From NCBI GenBank assembly GCA_963720695.1, contig CAVRGG010000001.1:868001-932000 (forward strand): a stretch of 64,000 nt of DNA. Reading direction: 5' to 3'. The DNA is from UBA668 sp963720695. Its GTDB lineage: Bacteria > Actinomycetota > Acidimicrobiia > Acidimicrobiales > Ilumatobacteraceae. Under the pieces are notes generated by a model. That model did no database searches. It was not told where the DNA came from and saw only the letters and a program-made list of their open reading frames with translations. Position numbers and translations under genes: made by a program. Positions 1 to 7,551 of the stretch are shown here, in pieces; position 1 is the first letter of the stretch, and every line of letters starts with the position of its first letter.

Positions 1-371
1 GGTTCCTGTTCATCCGTGAAGGGCACCCAGTGCTGTGGGCACTCGGCGATCCGCGCCCCGACGAGGTCGTGTCGATCGAGTACCCCTACTTCGAGTCCGA
101 GGGCACGGTGTTCGTGGAGGCCACCTCGTACGTCGGTGACGAGGGTGCGCTCACGTCACCCACGATCGTGCACTTCAACCACGGCCTCGCGGAGATCTTC
201 AACGCCCTCTGGTCGGCGGGGCTCACCATCACATTGTTCGAGGAGCACGACTCCGTCCCGTGGAACCCACTGGGCACGGCGATGGTCGAGGACGAGAGGG
301 GCGAGTTCCGTCTGCGGGAGCGGCCCGACCGGATGCCGTTCACCTACACGCTGCGAGCGCAGAAGCAGTGA
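1..371 (+). CDS. SAM-dependent methyltransferase, C-terminal part (cut by window edge)
   Basis: The frame is already open at base 3 and runs to TGA at 369-371, giving about 122 residues. The visible part contains VLWALGDPRPD, then IEYPYFE and HFNHGLAEIFNAL, and ends ERPDRMPFTYTLRA. This pattern is typical of the C-terminal third of class I SAM-dependent methyltransferases, where W/HG/L-type residues follow the Rossmann core. The cofactor-binding motif I lies outside the window, so the substrate cannot be inferred. A crotonase follows 18 bp downstream on the same strand and a second methyltransferase after that, suggesting a shared catabolic or biosynthetic operon. The family call is a recognition of pattern, not a verified match. 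Confidence 0.6.
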   Translation, partial: FLFIREGHPVLWALGDPRPDEVVSIEYPYFESEGTVFVEATSYVGDEGALTSPTIVHFNHGLAEIFNALWSAGLTITLFEEHDSVPWNPLGTAMVEDERGEFRLRERPDRMPFTYTLRAQKQ

Positions 372-389
372 CCTGACAAACTCGCGGCC

Positions 390-1202
390 ATGTCAGAGGA
401 CCGCGTCTCCATCACCATCACCGACGGCATCGCCGATGTGCGCATGACTCGATCGGACAAGCGCAACGCGCTCGACAATCCGATGTTCGTCGCCCTCGCC
501 GAAGCGGGGGAACGATTGAAGACCGAGCCGGGTGTGCGAGTCGTCGTCCTCAGCGGTGAGGGTTCGTCGTTCTGCGCGGGCCTCGACTTCGCGACGATGT
601 CCGCGATCGCCGGCGGGGGAGAACGGCCAGCGGCCGGCAACCCCGGTGAGATGAAAGAGGGCCGCATCACCCATCTCGGCCAGCAGGTGTGCTGGGTGTG
701 GCAGGAGGTGCCGGTCCCCGTGATCGCCGCGGTGCACGGTCACGCGCTCGGTGGCGGCATCCAGATCGCCCTCGGTGCCGACATCCGCATCGTGCACCCC
801 GACACCCAGCTCAGCGTGCGCGAGGTGCACTGGGGTCTCGTGCCCGACATGACCGGCACGTTCATGCTCTCCCAGCTCGTCGGTGCCGACGTGGCCAAGG
901 AGTTGGTCTTCACCGCCCGCGTGTTCGACGGCCGCGAGGCCAAGGAGCTCGGCCTCGCCACCCGCCTCAGCGAGACGCCCTACGACGATGCGATGGCGCT
1001 CGCCCGCGAGATCGCCGGCCGCAGCCCTGAGGCTGTCCGTGGCGCGAAGCAACTGCTCAACGGGCTGCTCAACCAGGGCGCCGCCGAGCAGTTCGCGGCC
1101 GAACGGACCCGCATCGGTGCGCTCATCGGGCGCCAGAACCAGATGGAGGCCGTGATGTCCAACTTCGAGAAGCGGCCCGCGAACTTCGAGGACCCGAGCT
1201 GA
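390..1202 (+). CDS. Crotonase/enoyl-CoA hydratase family protein
   Basis: This 270-aa protein has the crotonase fold landmarks. SSFCAGLDF (about 59-67) carries the first oxyanion-hole residue and GHALGGG (about 116-122) the second. In classical enoyl-CoA hydratase the two catalytic glutamates follow GGGxE and lie about 20 residues further on. Here the first is replaced by Gln (GGGIQIALGAD), while the second is retained in SVREVHWG. A standard hydratase mechanism is therefore doubtful, and it may be an isomerase, hydrolase or other crotonase. It acts on an acyl-CoA in the cytoplasm. It lies 7 bp ahead of a methyltransferase and is probably cotranscribed with it. No strong ribosome-binding site is seen. 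Confidence 0.85.
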   Translation: MSEDRVSITITDGIADVRMTRSDKRNALDNPMFVALAEAGERLKTEPGVRVVVLSGEGSSFCAGLDFATMSAIAGGGERPAAGNPGEMKEGRITHLGQQVCWVWQEVPVPVIAAVHGHALGGGIQIALGADIRIVHPDTQLSVREVHWGLVPDMTGTFMLSQLVGADVAKELVFTARVFDGREAKELGLATRLSETPYDDAMALAREIAGRSPEAVRGAKQLLNGLLNQGAAEQFAAERTRIGALIGRQNQMEAVMSNFEKRPANFEDPS

Positions 1203-1209
1203 GGCCGCG

Positions 1210-2280
1210 ATGAGCGTCGATCCCGATCAACTCAAGCTCTACTCGTACCAACTGTTCACCAAGCTCGACGGCGCGGTCACAGCAGGGATGATCCACCTCG
1301 GTGACCAGCTCGGCCTGTATCGGGCGATGCGCGAGGCGGATCGTCCCGTCACGACCGCCGAGCTCGCCGAGATGACCGGCACCATCGAGCGCTGGGTGCG
1401 CGAGTGGGCCTACAACCAGGCGGCCTCGAAGATGATCGAGGCACAGCCCGATGGAAGGTTCTCGCTGTCGCCGGAGGCCGCGGTCGTGCTCGCCGACCCC
1501 GATCACCCTGCGTTCGGCATGGGCATGTTCCACCGCCTGCCCCAGACGATGAAGGCCCTCGAGCACGTTCGCGACAGCTTCCGCACGGGCGTCGGGCACG
1601 ACTACGACAGCCACGGGCCCGAGGGAGCGGTCGGCATCGAACGCAGCTTCGAGCCGTGGAACCGCGCCTTCCTGATCCCGACGGTGCTTCCGGCACTCGA
1701 CGGAGTGGTCGAGAAGCTCATCGCGGGCGCGGCCGTTGCCGATGTCGGCTGCGGCGCAGGCAGTGCGGTGCTGCTCATGGCGGCGACCTACCCGGCCAGC
1801 ACGTTCACCGGGTACGACATCAGCCAGCACGCCCTCGACCGGGCGCGCACCAAGCTCGACGCCAGCGGCCTCACCAACGCGTCGTTCCACGACCCGCGAC
1901 ATCAAGGTCTCCCCGGGGATGCGTCGCTCGATCTCGTGTGCACGTTCGACTGCATTCACGACATGGCCCATCCGCAGGAGGTCATCGAGGCGATCCGCGC
2001 ATCGCTGAAGCCGGACGGCTCGTGGCTCCTCGTCGACATCAAGGCGCTCGACACGTTCGAGGAGAACGCTCGCAAGAACCCGATGGCATCGCTGATGTAC
2101 GGCATCAGCGTGCTGTCGTGCATGTCGTCGGCGCTCAGCGAACCCGACGGGCTCGGTCTCGGCACGCTCGGGCTGTCAGAGCGTCGCGCTCAGGAGATGG
2201 CGACAGCGGCGGGCTTCACCCGGTTCCGCCGGATGGCGGTGGAACACAGCGTGAACGCGTTCTACGAGATCCGCCCCTAG
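1210..2280 (+). CDS. Class I SAM-dependent methyltransferase with N-terminal winged helix
   Basis: 356 aa. Residues about 15-95 look like a winged-helix dimerisation domain (VTTAELAEMTG, then IERWVREW), the layout of the mycobacterial Rv2258c-like and O-methyltransferase-like families. The Rossmann methyltransferase domain begins near residue 165, with motif I VADVGCGAGSA at about 176-186 binding SAM and a later acidic TFDCIHDM segment. The substrate is unknown. Its start lies 7 bp after the crotonase stop, so the two are likely cotranscribed. Some annotations call such proteins transcriptional regulators because of the N-terminal fold; I regard that as a misreading. Confidence 0.85.
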   Translation: MSVDPDQLKLYSYQLFTKLDGAVTAGMIHLGDQLGLYRAMREADRPVTTAELAEMTGTIERWVREWAYNQAASKMIEAQPDGRFSLSPEAAVVLADPDHPAFGMGMFHRLPQTMKALEHVRDSFRTGVGHDYDSHGPEGAVGIERSFEPWNRAFLIPTVLPALDGVVEKLIAGAAVADVGCGAGSAVLLMAATYPASTFTGYDISQHALDRARTKLDASGLTNASFHDPRHQGLPGDASLDLVCTFDCIHDMAHPQEVIEAIRASLKPDGSWLLVDIKALDTFEENARKNPMASLMYGISVLSCMSSALSEPDGLGLGTLGLSERRAQEMATAAGFTRFRRMAVEHSVNAFYEIRP

Positions 2281-2296
2281 CCGACTCGCGGCGCAC

Positions 2297-3325
2297 TCAG
2301 GATGTCGCGATCGTCTCCATCGTGCGCTCGGTGAACAGCCACTGGCCGCCGGTCCTCACGTAACGATCGTGGTACACCCCGACGAACGTGCCCGGGCCGG
2401 TTCGCTTCTTGTCGAACTGCTCGACGACGGTGACCCGTCCGGACGCAGTGCCCGATGCCTCATCCACCTCGAACACCGCGTTGGGTGCCGTCTGCACGAA
2501 CCACTTGTACGTGCCGATCATCCGATCGAACGTCTCGCGGATGGCGTCGCGGCCGGTGACCGGCTGCTTCAGGCCCCACAGCGCGTCGGCAGCCCACAGT
2601 GCGGCGAACGCCTCGCCGTCCTTGCGGACGACGGCATCGCAGTAGCGCGACACGAGTTGGCGCAGGGCGATGTCGGTGGCGGGCGCGATGGTGGCCACCT
2701 CTCGCTGCGGGCGTGAGGTGTCGCGCAGCGAATCGGGTTCGAGGCCGACCTCCCACGCCGCGAGCGTGCGGACGTGATCGATCAACTGATCGCGCGTCAT
2801 CATCCCGTCGTGCGCCGCGAACTGCACCGCCAGGCCGTCGACGACCGCCGTGAGACGCATGGCTGCCGCAGCCGGGTCGGCGCAGATGAACTCGGCGCGC
2901 TCGACGCCGTTGCGGATGATCCGCTCGAGCAGCTCGGCGGACTGCTCGTCGAGCTCCTGGCTGATCTTGCGCATCATCGGGTTTCGCAGGGCCTCACCCC
3001 AGCCGTCGATCCAGAGCATCCACTCCATGTCGTCGCTGCCCTCGGGCACGTAGTTCTGCACCGCGTGATCGAGCTGGCCGACAGCGGTCGGGGCGTCTTC
3101 CACCTCGGCCATCATCTCGGCGAGATCCTTGCGCGCGTAATGGGCGAACGCCTCCGCGAGCAACTGCTCCTTGGAGTCGAAGTGGTAGTGGATGAGGCTG
3201 CTGGACACGCCGAGGCGCTTGGCGACGTCGGCGATGCGCGTTGCCGCGAATCCACGCTCGATGACCACCTGGCAGGTGACCTCGAGGATCTCGGTGCGGC
3301 GTTCTTCGACGGTGGGCTTTTTCAC
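2297..3325 (-). CDS. TetR-family regulator fused to a SnoaL-like domain
   Basis: From a GTG at 3325 the protein is 342 aa. Residues about 8-55 are a TetR DNA-binding domain (RRTEILEVTCQVVIERGF, helix-turn-helix about 29-49 with VSSSLIHYHF), followed by a BetI-like ligand/dimer domain to about 195. After a short linker (SRPQREVATIAP) a SnoaL/NTF2-like domain follows (LVSRYCDAVVRKDGEAFAALW, TFVGVYHDRYV) to the end. A longer frame exists to 3379, but it would overlap the divergent SDR gene. The GTG has TATCGT at 3334-3339, 8 nt upstream, fitting a leaderless start. It probably represses itself and the SDR. The appended NTF2 fold could be a ligand sensor or a retained enzyme. Confidence 0.85.
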   Translation of the reverse strand: MKKPTVEERRTEILEVTCQVVIERGFAATRIADVAKRLGVSSSLIHYHFDSKEQLLAEAFAHYARKDLAEMMAEVEDAPTAVGQLDHAVQNYVPEGSDDMEWMLWIDGWGEALRNPMMRKISQELDEQSAELLERIIRNGVERAEFICADPAAAAMRLTAVVDGLAVQFAAHDGMMTRDQLIDHVRTLAAWEVGLEPDSLRDTSRPQREVATIAPATDIALRQLVSRYCDAVVRKDGEAFAALWAADALWGLKQPVTGRDAIRETFDRMIGTYKWFVQTAPNAVFEVDEASGTASGRVTVVEQFDKKRTGPGTFVGVYHDRYVRTGGQWLFTERTMETIATS

Positions 3326-3333
3326 TTCCGCGC

Positions 3334-3351
3334 ACGATACAGGTCTAGGTT
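3334..3351. promoter_or_regulatory. Overlapping divergent leaderless promoters (TetR-SnoaL / SDR)
   Basis: On the minus strand TATCGT (3334-3339) ends 8 nt before the GTG of the regulator. On the plus strand TAGGTT (3346-3351) ends 6 nt before the ATG of the SDR. The two starts are only 32 bp apart, so a TetR protein bound here would block both. No clear -35 is visible. Confidence 0.55.
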
Positions 3352-3357
3352 GCGGGA

Positions 3358-4155
3358 ATGCAGCGACGGCTCTCGACACTGTCCAGATCGGTCTCAGGAG
3401 CTCGGGTGCTCGTCACCGGCGCGGCCTCCGGAATGGGTCGGGCGACGGCGCACCTGTTCGCCGACGAGGGTGCTCGTGTCGCGGTCGTCGACCTCGACGC
3501 GGAGCGAGTCCTTCGCGTCGTCGACGAGATCCGCGAGGTTCACGGAACCGACGCGGCGTCGGGGTTCGTCGCCGACGTGGGCGATCACGATGCCCTGCGT
3601 CGACTGGTCGAGGAGGTGGTCGCCGATCTCGGTGGCGTCGACGTGTTGATCAACAATGCCGGGCTCTCGCTGATCAACTCCGCGTTCCAGGCCGAGGAGG
3701 AGTACGAGTCGAACTGGGCACGCACGCTCGACGTGAACCTCACCGCTCACTCGCGGCTGATCCGGCTCTGCCTGCCGCATCTCCAGGCGGCCGAGCACGG
3801 TGGGCGGGTGGTCAACATCGCCTCGACCGAGGCGATCGTCACCACGCCCGGACTCGCGGCGTACGCGGCCACCAAGGCCGGCGTCGTCGGCCTCACGAAG
3901 AGCTTCGCCGTCGAACTCGGCCGCCACGGGATCACCGTCAACTGCATCTGCCCGGGTCCCATCGAGACCGGCATGACAGCCGGCATCCCCGACGAGTCCA
4001 AGCAGATCTACGCGAAGCGACGTGTGCCGTTGCGCCGGTACGGGCAACCGGAGGAGGTCGCCCAGATGACGCTGAACCTGTGCCTGCCGGCGAGCAGCTT
4101 CGTCAACGGTGCGGTGATCCCGGTCGACGGAGGCATGACGATCCGCCACACCTGA
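3358..4155 (+). CDS. SDR family NAD(P)-dependent oxidoreductase
   Basis: 265 aa, a classical short-chain dehydrogenase. The nucleotide motif TGAASGMG is at 20-27, an aspartate after the second strand (VVDLD) suggests NAD(H) preference, NNAG is at 99-102, catalytic Ser156 is in NIAST, and Tyr169-xxx-Lys173 in AAYAATKAG. The C-terminus PVDGGMTIRHT is normal for FabG-like enzymes. The substrate, probably a hydroxyacyl or alicyclic alcohol, is not evident. The ATG follows TAGGTT by 6 nt, so the message is probably leaderless. The divergent TetR-SnoaL regulator is its likely controller. Confidence 0.9.
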   Translation: MQRRLSTLSRSVSGARVLVTGAASGMGRATAHLFADEGARVAVVDLDAERVLRVVDEIREVHGTDAASGFVADVGDHDALRRLVEEVVADLGGVDVLINNAGLSLINSAFQAEEEYESNWARTLDVNLTAHSRLIRLCLPHLQAAEHGGRVVNIASTEAIVTTPGLAAYAATKAGVVGLTKSFAVELGRHGITVNCICPGPIETGMTAGIPDESKQIYAKRRVPLRRYGQPEEVAQMTLNLCLPASSFVNGAVIPVDGGMTIRHT

Positions 4156-4160
4156 CGGCG

Positions 4161-5267
4161 TCAACCGCCGAACGGGTCGAGGATGCCGGTGAGGCCACTC
4201 GGGTGCGGACCGACGCAGAGCTGCTCGAGGATGCCGATGCCCTCCTCGACGGTGCCGTCGGGCATCGTCAGCGTGGCGTCGCACAGCGCCTGGACATGGA
4301 GATGCTCTCGCGCCATCGGTGTCGCCACCGGGAGGTCCAGACGCTCGCCGCCAGTGACCTCCTCGCCCTTCCAGTGACCGTGGCCGAACTCGGGATTGCC
4401 GTACCCGATGCCTCGCATCTGGAACTCGTAGCGGGGACGGAGACGGACGGTGCTGATGCGTCCGTCCCAGTCGACGAGGTCGTACTCGAAGGCGTCGGCC
4501 CACCGCGTGCCAGGACGCCACGTGACCCGCCAGTCGACCGTGCGCATCATCTGCGGTTCGCCTCCGACCGGCACGAGGGTGCCGGTCTCGTGCCACCGCC
4601 GGCCGTCGCCGTACTCGTTGACGTCGAAGTGCGTCGACAGGGACGGGAAGTTCACCGGCGCCCAGAGCCAGAAGAACTGGGTGAACGGCATCGGGGCGCC
4701 GTTCGGGGCGGGCTCCCCGACGGGTCGGATCCCCCAGGAGCGGTCGCGCGAACCCCACACGTCGCTCGAGTCGAGCTCGATGCGCTCGCCGTCGAGTTCG
4801 ATCCAGCCGCTCCACGATCCGAACTGGGTGAGCCGGGTGTAGTCGAAGAAGGTGCGCACGCCGGTTCGTTGGAAGAAGTGGGCTTCCTCGATGGCGGGGG
4901 AGCGGGACTCGAACGTGAGCTCGGCACGCAGTCCTTGCTCCGGTGCGTCGACGGTGACGCGCAGCGTCTGGAGCGGTTCGACGATCTCGATGGCGATCGG
5001 ACCGAGCGTGGTCGCATCGCGACGATCCTGCGGCGCGCGCTGCGAGCGGAACACGCTCGTCTGGCGTCCGTCGCGGACCACGCAGAAGGCAGCATCCGCG
5101 ACGTGACGGTTGGGGTAGAGACCCATCGCGACGCCGAAGTACAGATCGCCCGACCGCGAGTAGCCGTTGAAGAAGTAGCGGTCGTAGTGGTTGATGTCGG
5201 ACGTGGCCGTATGGGCGATCGGCACGGAGGCCTGGTGGATGGGGTAGTCGTCGTAGCTGGTCAGCAC
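4161..5267 (-). CDS. Hypothetical protein, beta-rich, lipocalin/tocopherol-cyclase-like appearance
   Basis: I do not recognise the family with certainty. From GTG 5267 the protein is 368 aa, with no signal peptide and no membrane segments. It is rich in aromatic residues and alternating strands (YDRYFFNGYS, FFDYTRLTQFGSW, PFTQFFWLWAPVNFP, RPRYEFQMRGIGYGNPEFGHG), as in carotenoid hydratase, tocopherol cyclase or DUF7064-type beta-barrel proteins found beside steroid and lipid catabolic genes. A longer frame continues to 5912 but would run through the divergent ctaA. TACGGT at 5275-5280, 7 nt before the GTG, supports the chosen leaderless start. It converges with the SDR with a 5-bp gap. Confidence 0.6.
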   Translation of the reverse strand: MLTSYDDYPIHQASVPIAHTATSDINHYDRYFFNGYSRSGDLYFGVAMGLYPNRHVADAAFCVVRDGRQTSVFRSQRAPQDRRDATTLGPIAIEIVEPLQTLRVTVDAPEQGLRAELTFESRSPAIEEAHFFQRTGVRTFFDYTRLTQFGSWSGWIELDGERIELDSSDVWGSRDRSWGIRPVGEPAPNGAPMPFTQFFWLWAPVNFPSLSTHFDVNEYGDGRRWHETGTLVPVGGEPQMMRTVDWRVTWRPGTRWADAFEYDLVDWDGRISTVRLRPRYEFQMRGIGYGNPEFGHGHWKGEEVTGGERLDLPVATPMAREHLHVQALCDATLTMPDGTVEEGIGILEQLCVGPHPSGLTGILDPFGG

Positions 5268-5274
5268 GACGCGA

Positions 5275-5324
5275 ACCGTAGCCAGCGAGGCGGTTGGCCC
5301 TCGTACCCGGTGTCCCCGTAGCCT
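5275..5324. promoter_or_regulatory. Divergent leaderless promoters (hypothetical / ctaA)
   Basis: TACGGT on the minus strand (5275-5280) lies 7 nt before GTG 5267. TAGCCT on the plus strand (5319-5324) lies 7 nt before ATG 5332. Here the two -10 boxes are separate, not overlapping. Confidence 0.5.
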
Positions 5325-5331
5325 GGCCGCC

Positions 5332-6306
5332 ATGGAACGAGTCAAGGCGTACGTTCGCCGAGTACGGGCCGAGGGCTTCACGCCCGGCGAGTTCCGGTCG
5401 ATCTGTGTCGGCGCAGTCGTGCTGCTCTCGGTGATCTGCGTGAGCGGTGCGGCCGTCCGGCTCACGAACTCGGGCCTCGGCTGCGACGACTGGCCGAACT
5501 GCAACGGGTCGAAGGTGGTCGACCTGTCGACGGCGCACTCGGCGATCGAGCAGATCAATCGGCTCTTCACGTTCCTCGTGTGCATCGGCGTCGCCCTCGC
5601 CGCCGCAGCCGCCTGGTATCGACGGCCCCGTCGTCGCGACCTGCTCGTGCTCAGCCTGGTGATGCTGTTCGGCGTCCCGGCCCAGGGCGTGGTCGGGGCG
5701 ATCGTCGTCTGGGCCAAGCTCCACCCGGCCACGGTGCAGCTCCACTTCGTCCTCTCGATGGTGCTGGTGTGGGCAGCGGTCACGATGCTCGTGCGCTCCG
5801 GCGAACCCGACGGCGGTCGCCGCGTGCCGGCGGTCGTCCCGCGCGTTCGGCGCCGAGTCCGTCTCCTCAGCGCCTGGACGATGCTCTCGGTCCTGGCGGG
5901 CACGGTGGTCACGGGGACCGGCCCTCACGCGGGCGACACGCAGGCCCGGCGCTTCTTCGGCTCCGAGACCGACATCAACGGTCACGCGCTCCAATGGGTG
6001 TCGAGGGTCCACGCCGGCATCGTCTGGGTGACGGTGGCGATCGCACTGAGCCTGCTGTGGCTGCTGCGGTCGCTGCGCCACGACCGCGAGGTGCTCGACG
6101 CCCCGCTGATGTCCTGGATCTTCGTCGCGCTCGTGCAGGGCGCGGTCGGCTACGTGCAGTACGCCGCAGGATTGCCGGCGGGTCTGGTGCTCGTGCATGT
6201 GGCCGGGGCGACCGCCCTGATGGGGGTCACCGCCTGGCTGTGGTCATCGACCAGCCGTGTGTCGGTGGGCGCCGCCGAGATGGTGGCGCATCTGGAGAAG
6301 CGCTGA
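5332..6306 (+). CDS. ctaA: Heme A synthase (CtaA/COX15 family)
   Basis: 324 aa integral membrane protein that oxidises the C8 methyl of heme O to make heme A for aa3-type cytochrome oxidase. The N-terminal helix is followed by AAVRLTNSGLGCDDWPNCNG, with the paired cysteines typical of the first extracytoplasmic loop. STAHSAIEQINRL supplies the conserved His/Glu. Further helices carry LHFVLSMVLVW, VSRVHAGIVWV and VLVHVAGATALM, each with a heme-ligand-type histidine, giving the two four-helix halves. The ATG is preceded by TAGCCT at 7 nt (leaderless). No ctaB or oxidase genes are in the window. Confidence 0.93.
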   Translation: MERVKAYVRRVRAEGFTPGEFRSICVGAVVLLSVICVSGAAVRLTNSGLGCDDWPNCNGSKVVDLSTAHSAIEQINRLFTFLVCIGVALAAAAAWYRRPRRRDLLVLSLVMLFGVPAQGVVGAIVVWAKLHPATVQLHFVLSMVLVWAAVTMLVRSGEPDGGRRVPAVVPRVRRRVRLLSAWTMLSVLAGTVVTGTGPHAGDTQARRFFGSETDINGHALQWVSRVHAGIVWVTVAIALSLLWLLRSLRHDREVLDAPLMSWIFVALVQGAVGYVQYAAGLPAGLVLVHVAGATALMGVTAWLWSSTSRVSVGAAEMVAHLEKR

Positions 6307-6315
6307 CCCGTCGGG
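6303..6315. terminator. Short inverted repeat between convergent ctaA and 65-aa gene
   Basis: GACCC and GGGTC flank a 3-nt loop immediately at the ctaA stop. The stem is only 5 bp and no T-run follows, so a terminator role is tentative. Confidence 0.25.
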
Positions 6316-6317
6316 TC

Positions 6318-6515
6318 CTACTGGGTGAGGCCCTTGGCAAAAGTGCCGACCTTGTTGATCAACGACGCGAAGAAGTTGCCCACACCCTGTACGAAGTCGA
6401 CCGTTGCGTGGGCCGAGCCGGCGGGGTCCTGCCACAGTTGGATGGCGAGGAAGGCGAGGACGAGGTACATCCCGATGCGGGCGATCGCCTTGAATTGTTC
6501 GAGCAGTGCGGCCAT
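6318..6515 (-). CDS. Small single-pass membrane protein, 65 aa
   Basis: ATG at 6515 has a GGAGG ribosome-binding site 8 nt upstream, unlike the leaderless genes nearby, which picks this start over longer open frame. The protein begins MAALLEQFKAIAR, has one hydrophobic helix (about 14-28, IGMYLVLAFLAIQLW), and ends in an amphipathic tail with VQGVGNFFASLINKVGTF. It has no recognised domain. It could be a small membrane-associated subunit or a toxin-like peptide, but nothing adjacent looks like an antitoxin. It converges with ctaA. Confidence 0.6.
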   Translation of the reverse strand: MAALLEQFKAIARIGMYLVLAFLAIQLWQDPAGSAHATVDFVQGVGNFFASLINKVGTFAKGLTQ

Positions 6516-6603
6516 TGGTGGGACCTCCGGGAATGCCAAAAAGGCCTCGGTCTCCACCCGCGGACGGCCAGTGTAACCCGACACGGCCACGCGTGTGCGG
6601 ATA

Positions 6604-7551
6604 TCAGAGGTGCTGCTGCAGTTCGAGGAGACGGGCGCGGAACTGGCGGATGGTGCCGTGGATGATCTCCGCGACGGGTTCGATCGCCTCGATACGACCG
6701 GCGACCTGGCCGGTGAGGGCGATCGCTGCCTCCATGTCACCGCCGAAGTACAGATCGGTGGCGCGACCGAACTCGCTCATGTCGACGTGATCCTCGTGTT
6801 CCAACCGAGTGGTGCGTTCGGTGCGCAGTGCCCGCAGTCCGGGTCGGCTGAACCGGTTGAGGAAGACCGTGTCGGTCTCGGCCGCAGCCACGATGGCCTG
6901 CTTCCAGTTGTCGTGCACGGGTGACTCTGCGGCGCTCACCATGCGGGTGCCCATCTGCACGCCTTCGGCGCCGAGCGCGAACGCGGCGGCCATGCCCCAG
7001 CCGTCGACGATGCCACCGGCGGCGATGACCGGCACGGACACCTTGCTGACGACGAGCGGCAAGAGCACCATCGACGCGACGTCGCGCGGGTTCTTGAAGC
7101 CGCCGCCCTCGCCGCCCTCGACCACGAGCCCGTCGACACCGGCGGCGACGGCCTTCAGCGCCGCCGCCAACGTGGGCACGACGTGGAAGACGGTGAGACC
7201 AGCCGCCTTGAGCTGGGCCGTGTACTTCGTCGGGTCGCCCGCAGACGTGGTCACGAACTTCACCTGCTGATCGACCACGAATTCGACGATCGCCGGATCG
7301 CGCACGAAGGCCTGGGCGATGTTGACGCCGAAGGGCCGGTCGGTGAGATCGCGCATCATGCGGATCTCCTCGCGCACTGCGTCCAACTCTCCGCTGGAGG
7401 TCTCGATGATGCCGAGACCGCCGGCGTTGCTGACGGCGGACGCAAGCTGGCTGCGGGCGATCCAGCCCATCGGCGCCTGGACGATGGGATAGTCGACGCC
7501 GAGCAGTTCGCTCACTCGAGTGCGGACGGGGAGTGGGCGATCGTTCATCAC
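6604..7551 (-). CDS. Nitronate monooxygenase family FMN protein
   Basis: 315 aa TIM-barrel FMN enzyme of the nitronate monooxygenase / FabK-like 2-nitropropane dioxygenase family. Landmarks are VDYPIVQAPMGWIA near the N-terminus (FMN loop), GGLGIIE, VVEGGEGGGF, VIAAGGIVDGWG and GVQMGTRMV for phosphate binding. It oxidises alkyl nitronates or reduces an enoyl group; in actinobacteria such proteins are often mis-assigned, so the substrate is open. GTG 7551 and ATG 7548 are both possible starts, and both overlap the upstream phosphatase stop, so the two genes are translationally coupled. Confidence 0.85.
   Translation of the reverse strand: MMNDRPLPVRTRVSELLGVDYPIVQAPMGWIARSQLASAVSNAGGLGIIETSSGELDAVREEIRMMRDLTDRPFGVNIAQAFVRDPAIVEFVVDQQVKFVTTSAGDPTKYTAQLKAAGLTVFHVVPTLAAALKAVAAGVDGLVVEGGEGGGFKNPRDVASMVLLPLVVSKVSVPVIAAGGIVDGWGMAAAFALGAEGVQMGTRMVSAAESPVHDNWKQAIVAAAETDTVFLNRFSRPGLRALRTERTTRLEHEDHVDMSEFGRATDLYFGGDMEAAIALTGQVAGRIEAIEPVAEIIHGTIRQFRARLLELQQHL

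Noticed and set aside
4150..4163. TGACGGCGTCA palindrome between the SDR and the convergent gene
   Set aside because: It is formed by the two facing stop codons and their neighbours and is too short to be a reliable terminator.
3394..6198. 934-aa minus-strand frame over SDR and ctaA
   Set aside because: Low-complexity Arg/His/Asp composition typical of an antisense shadow in high-GC DNA; strong genes occupy the region in other frames.
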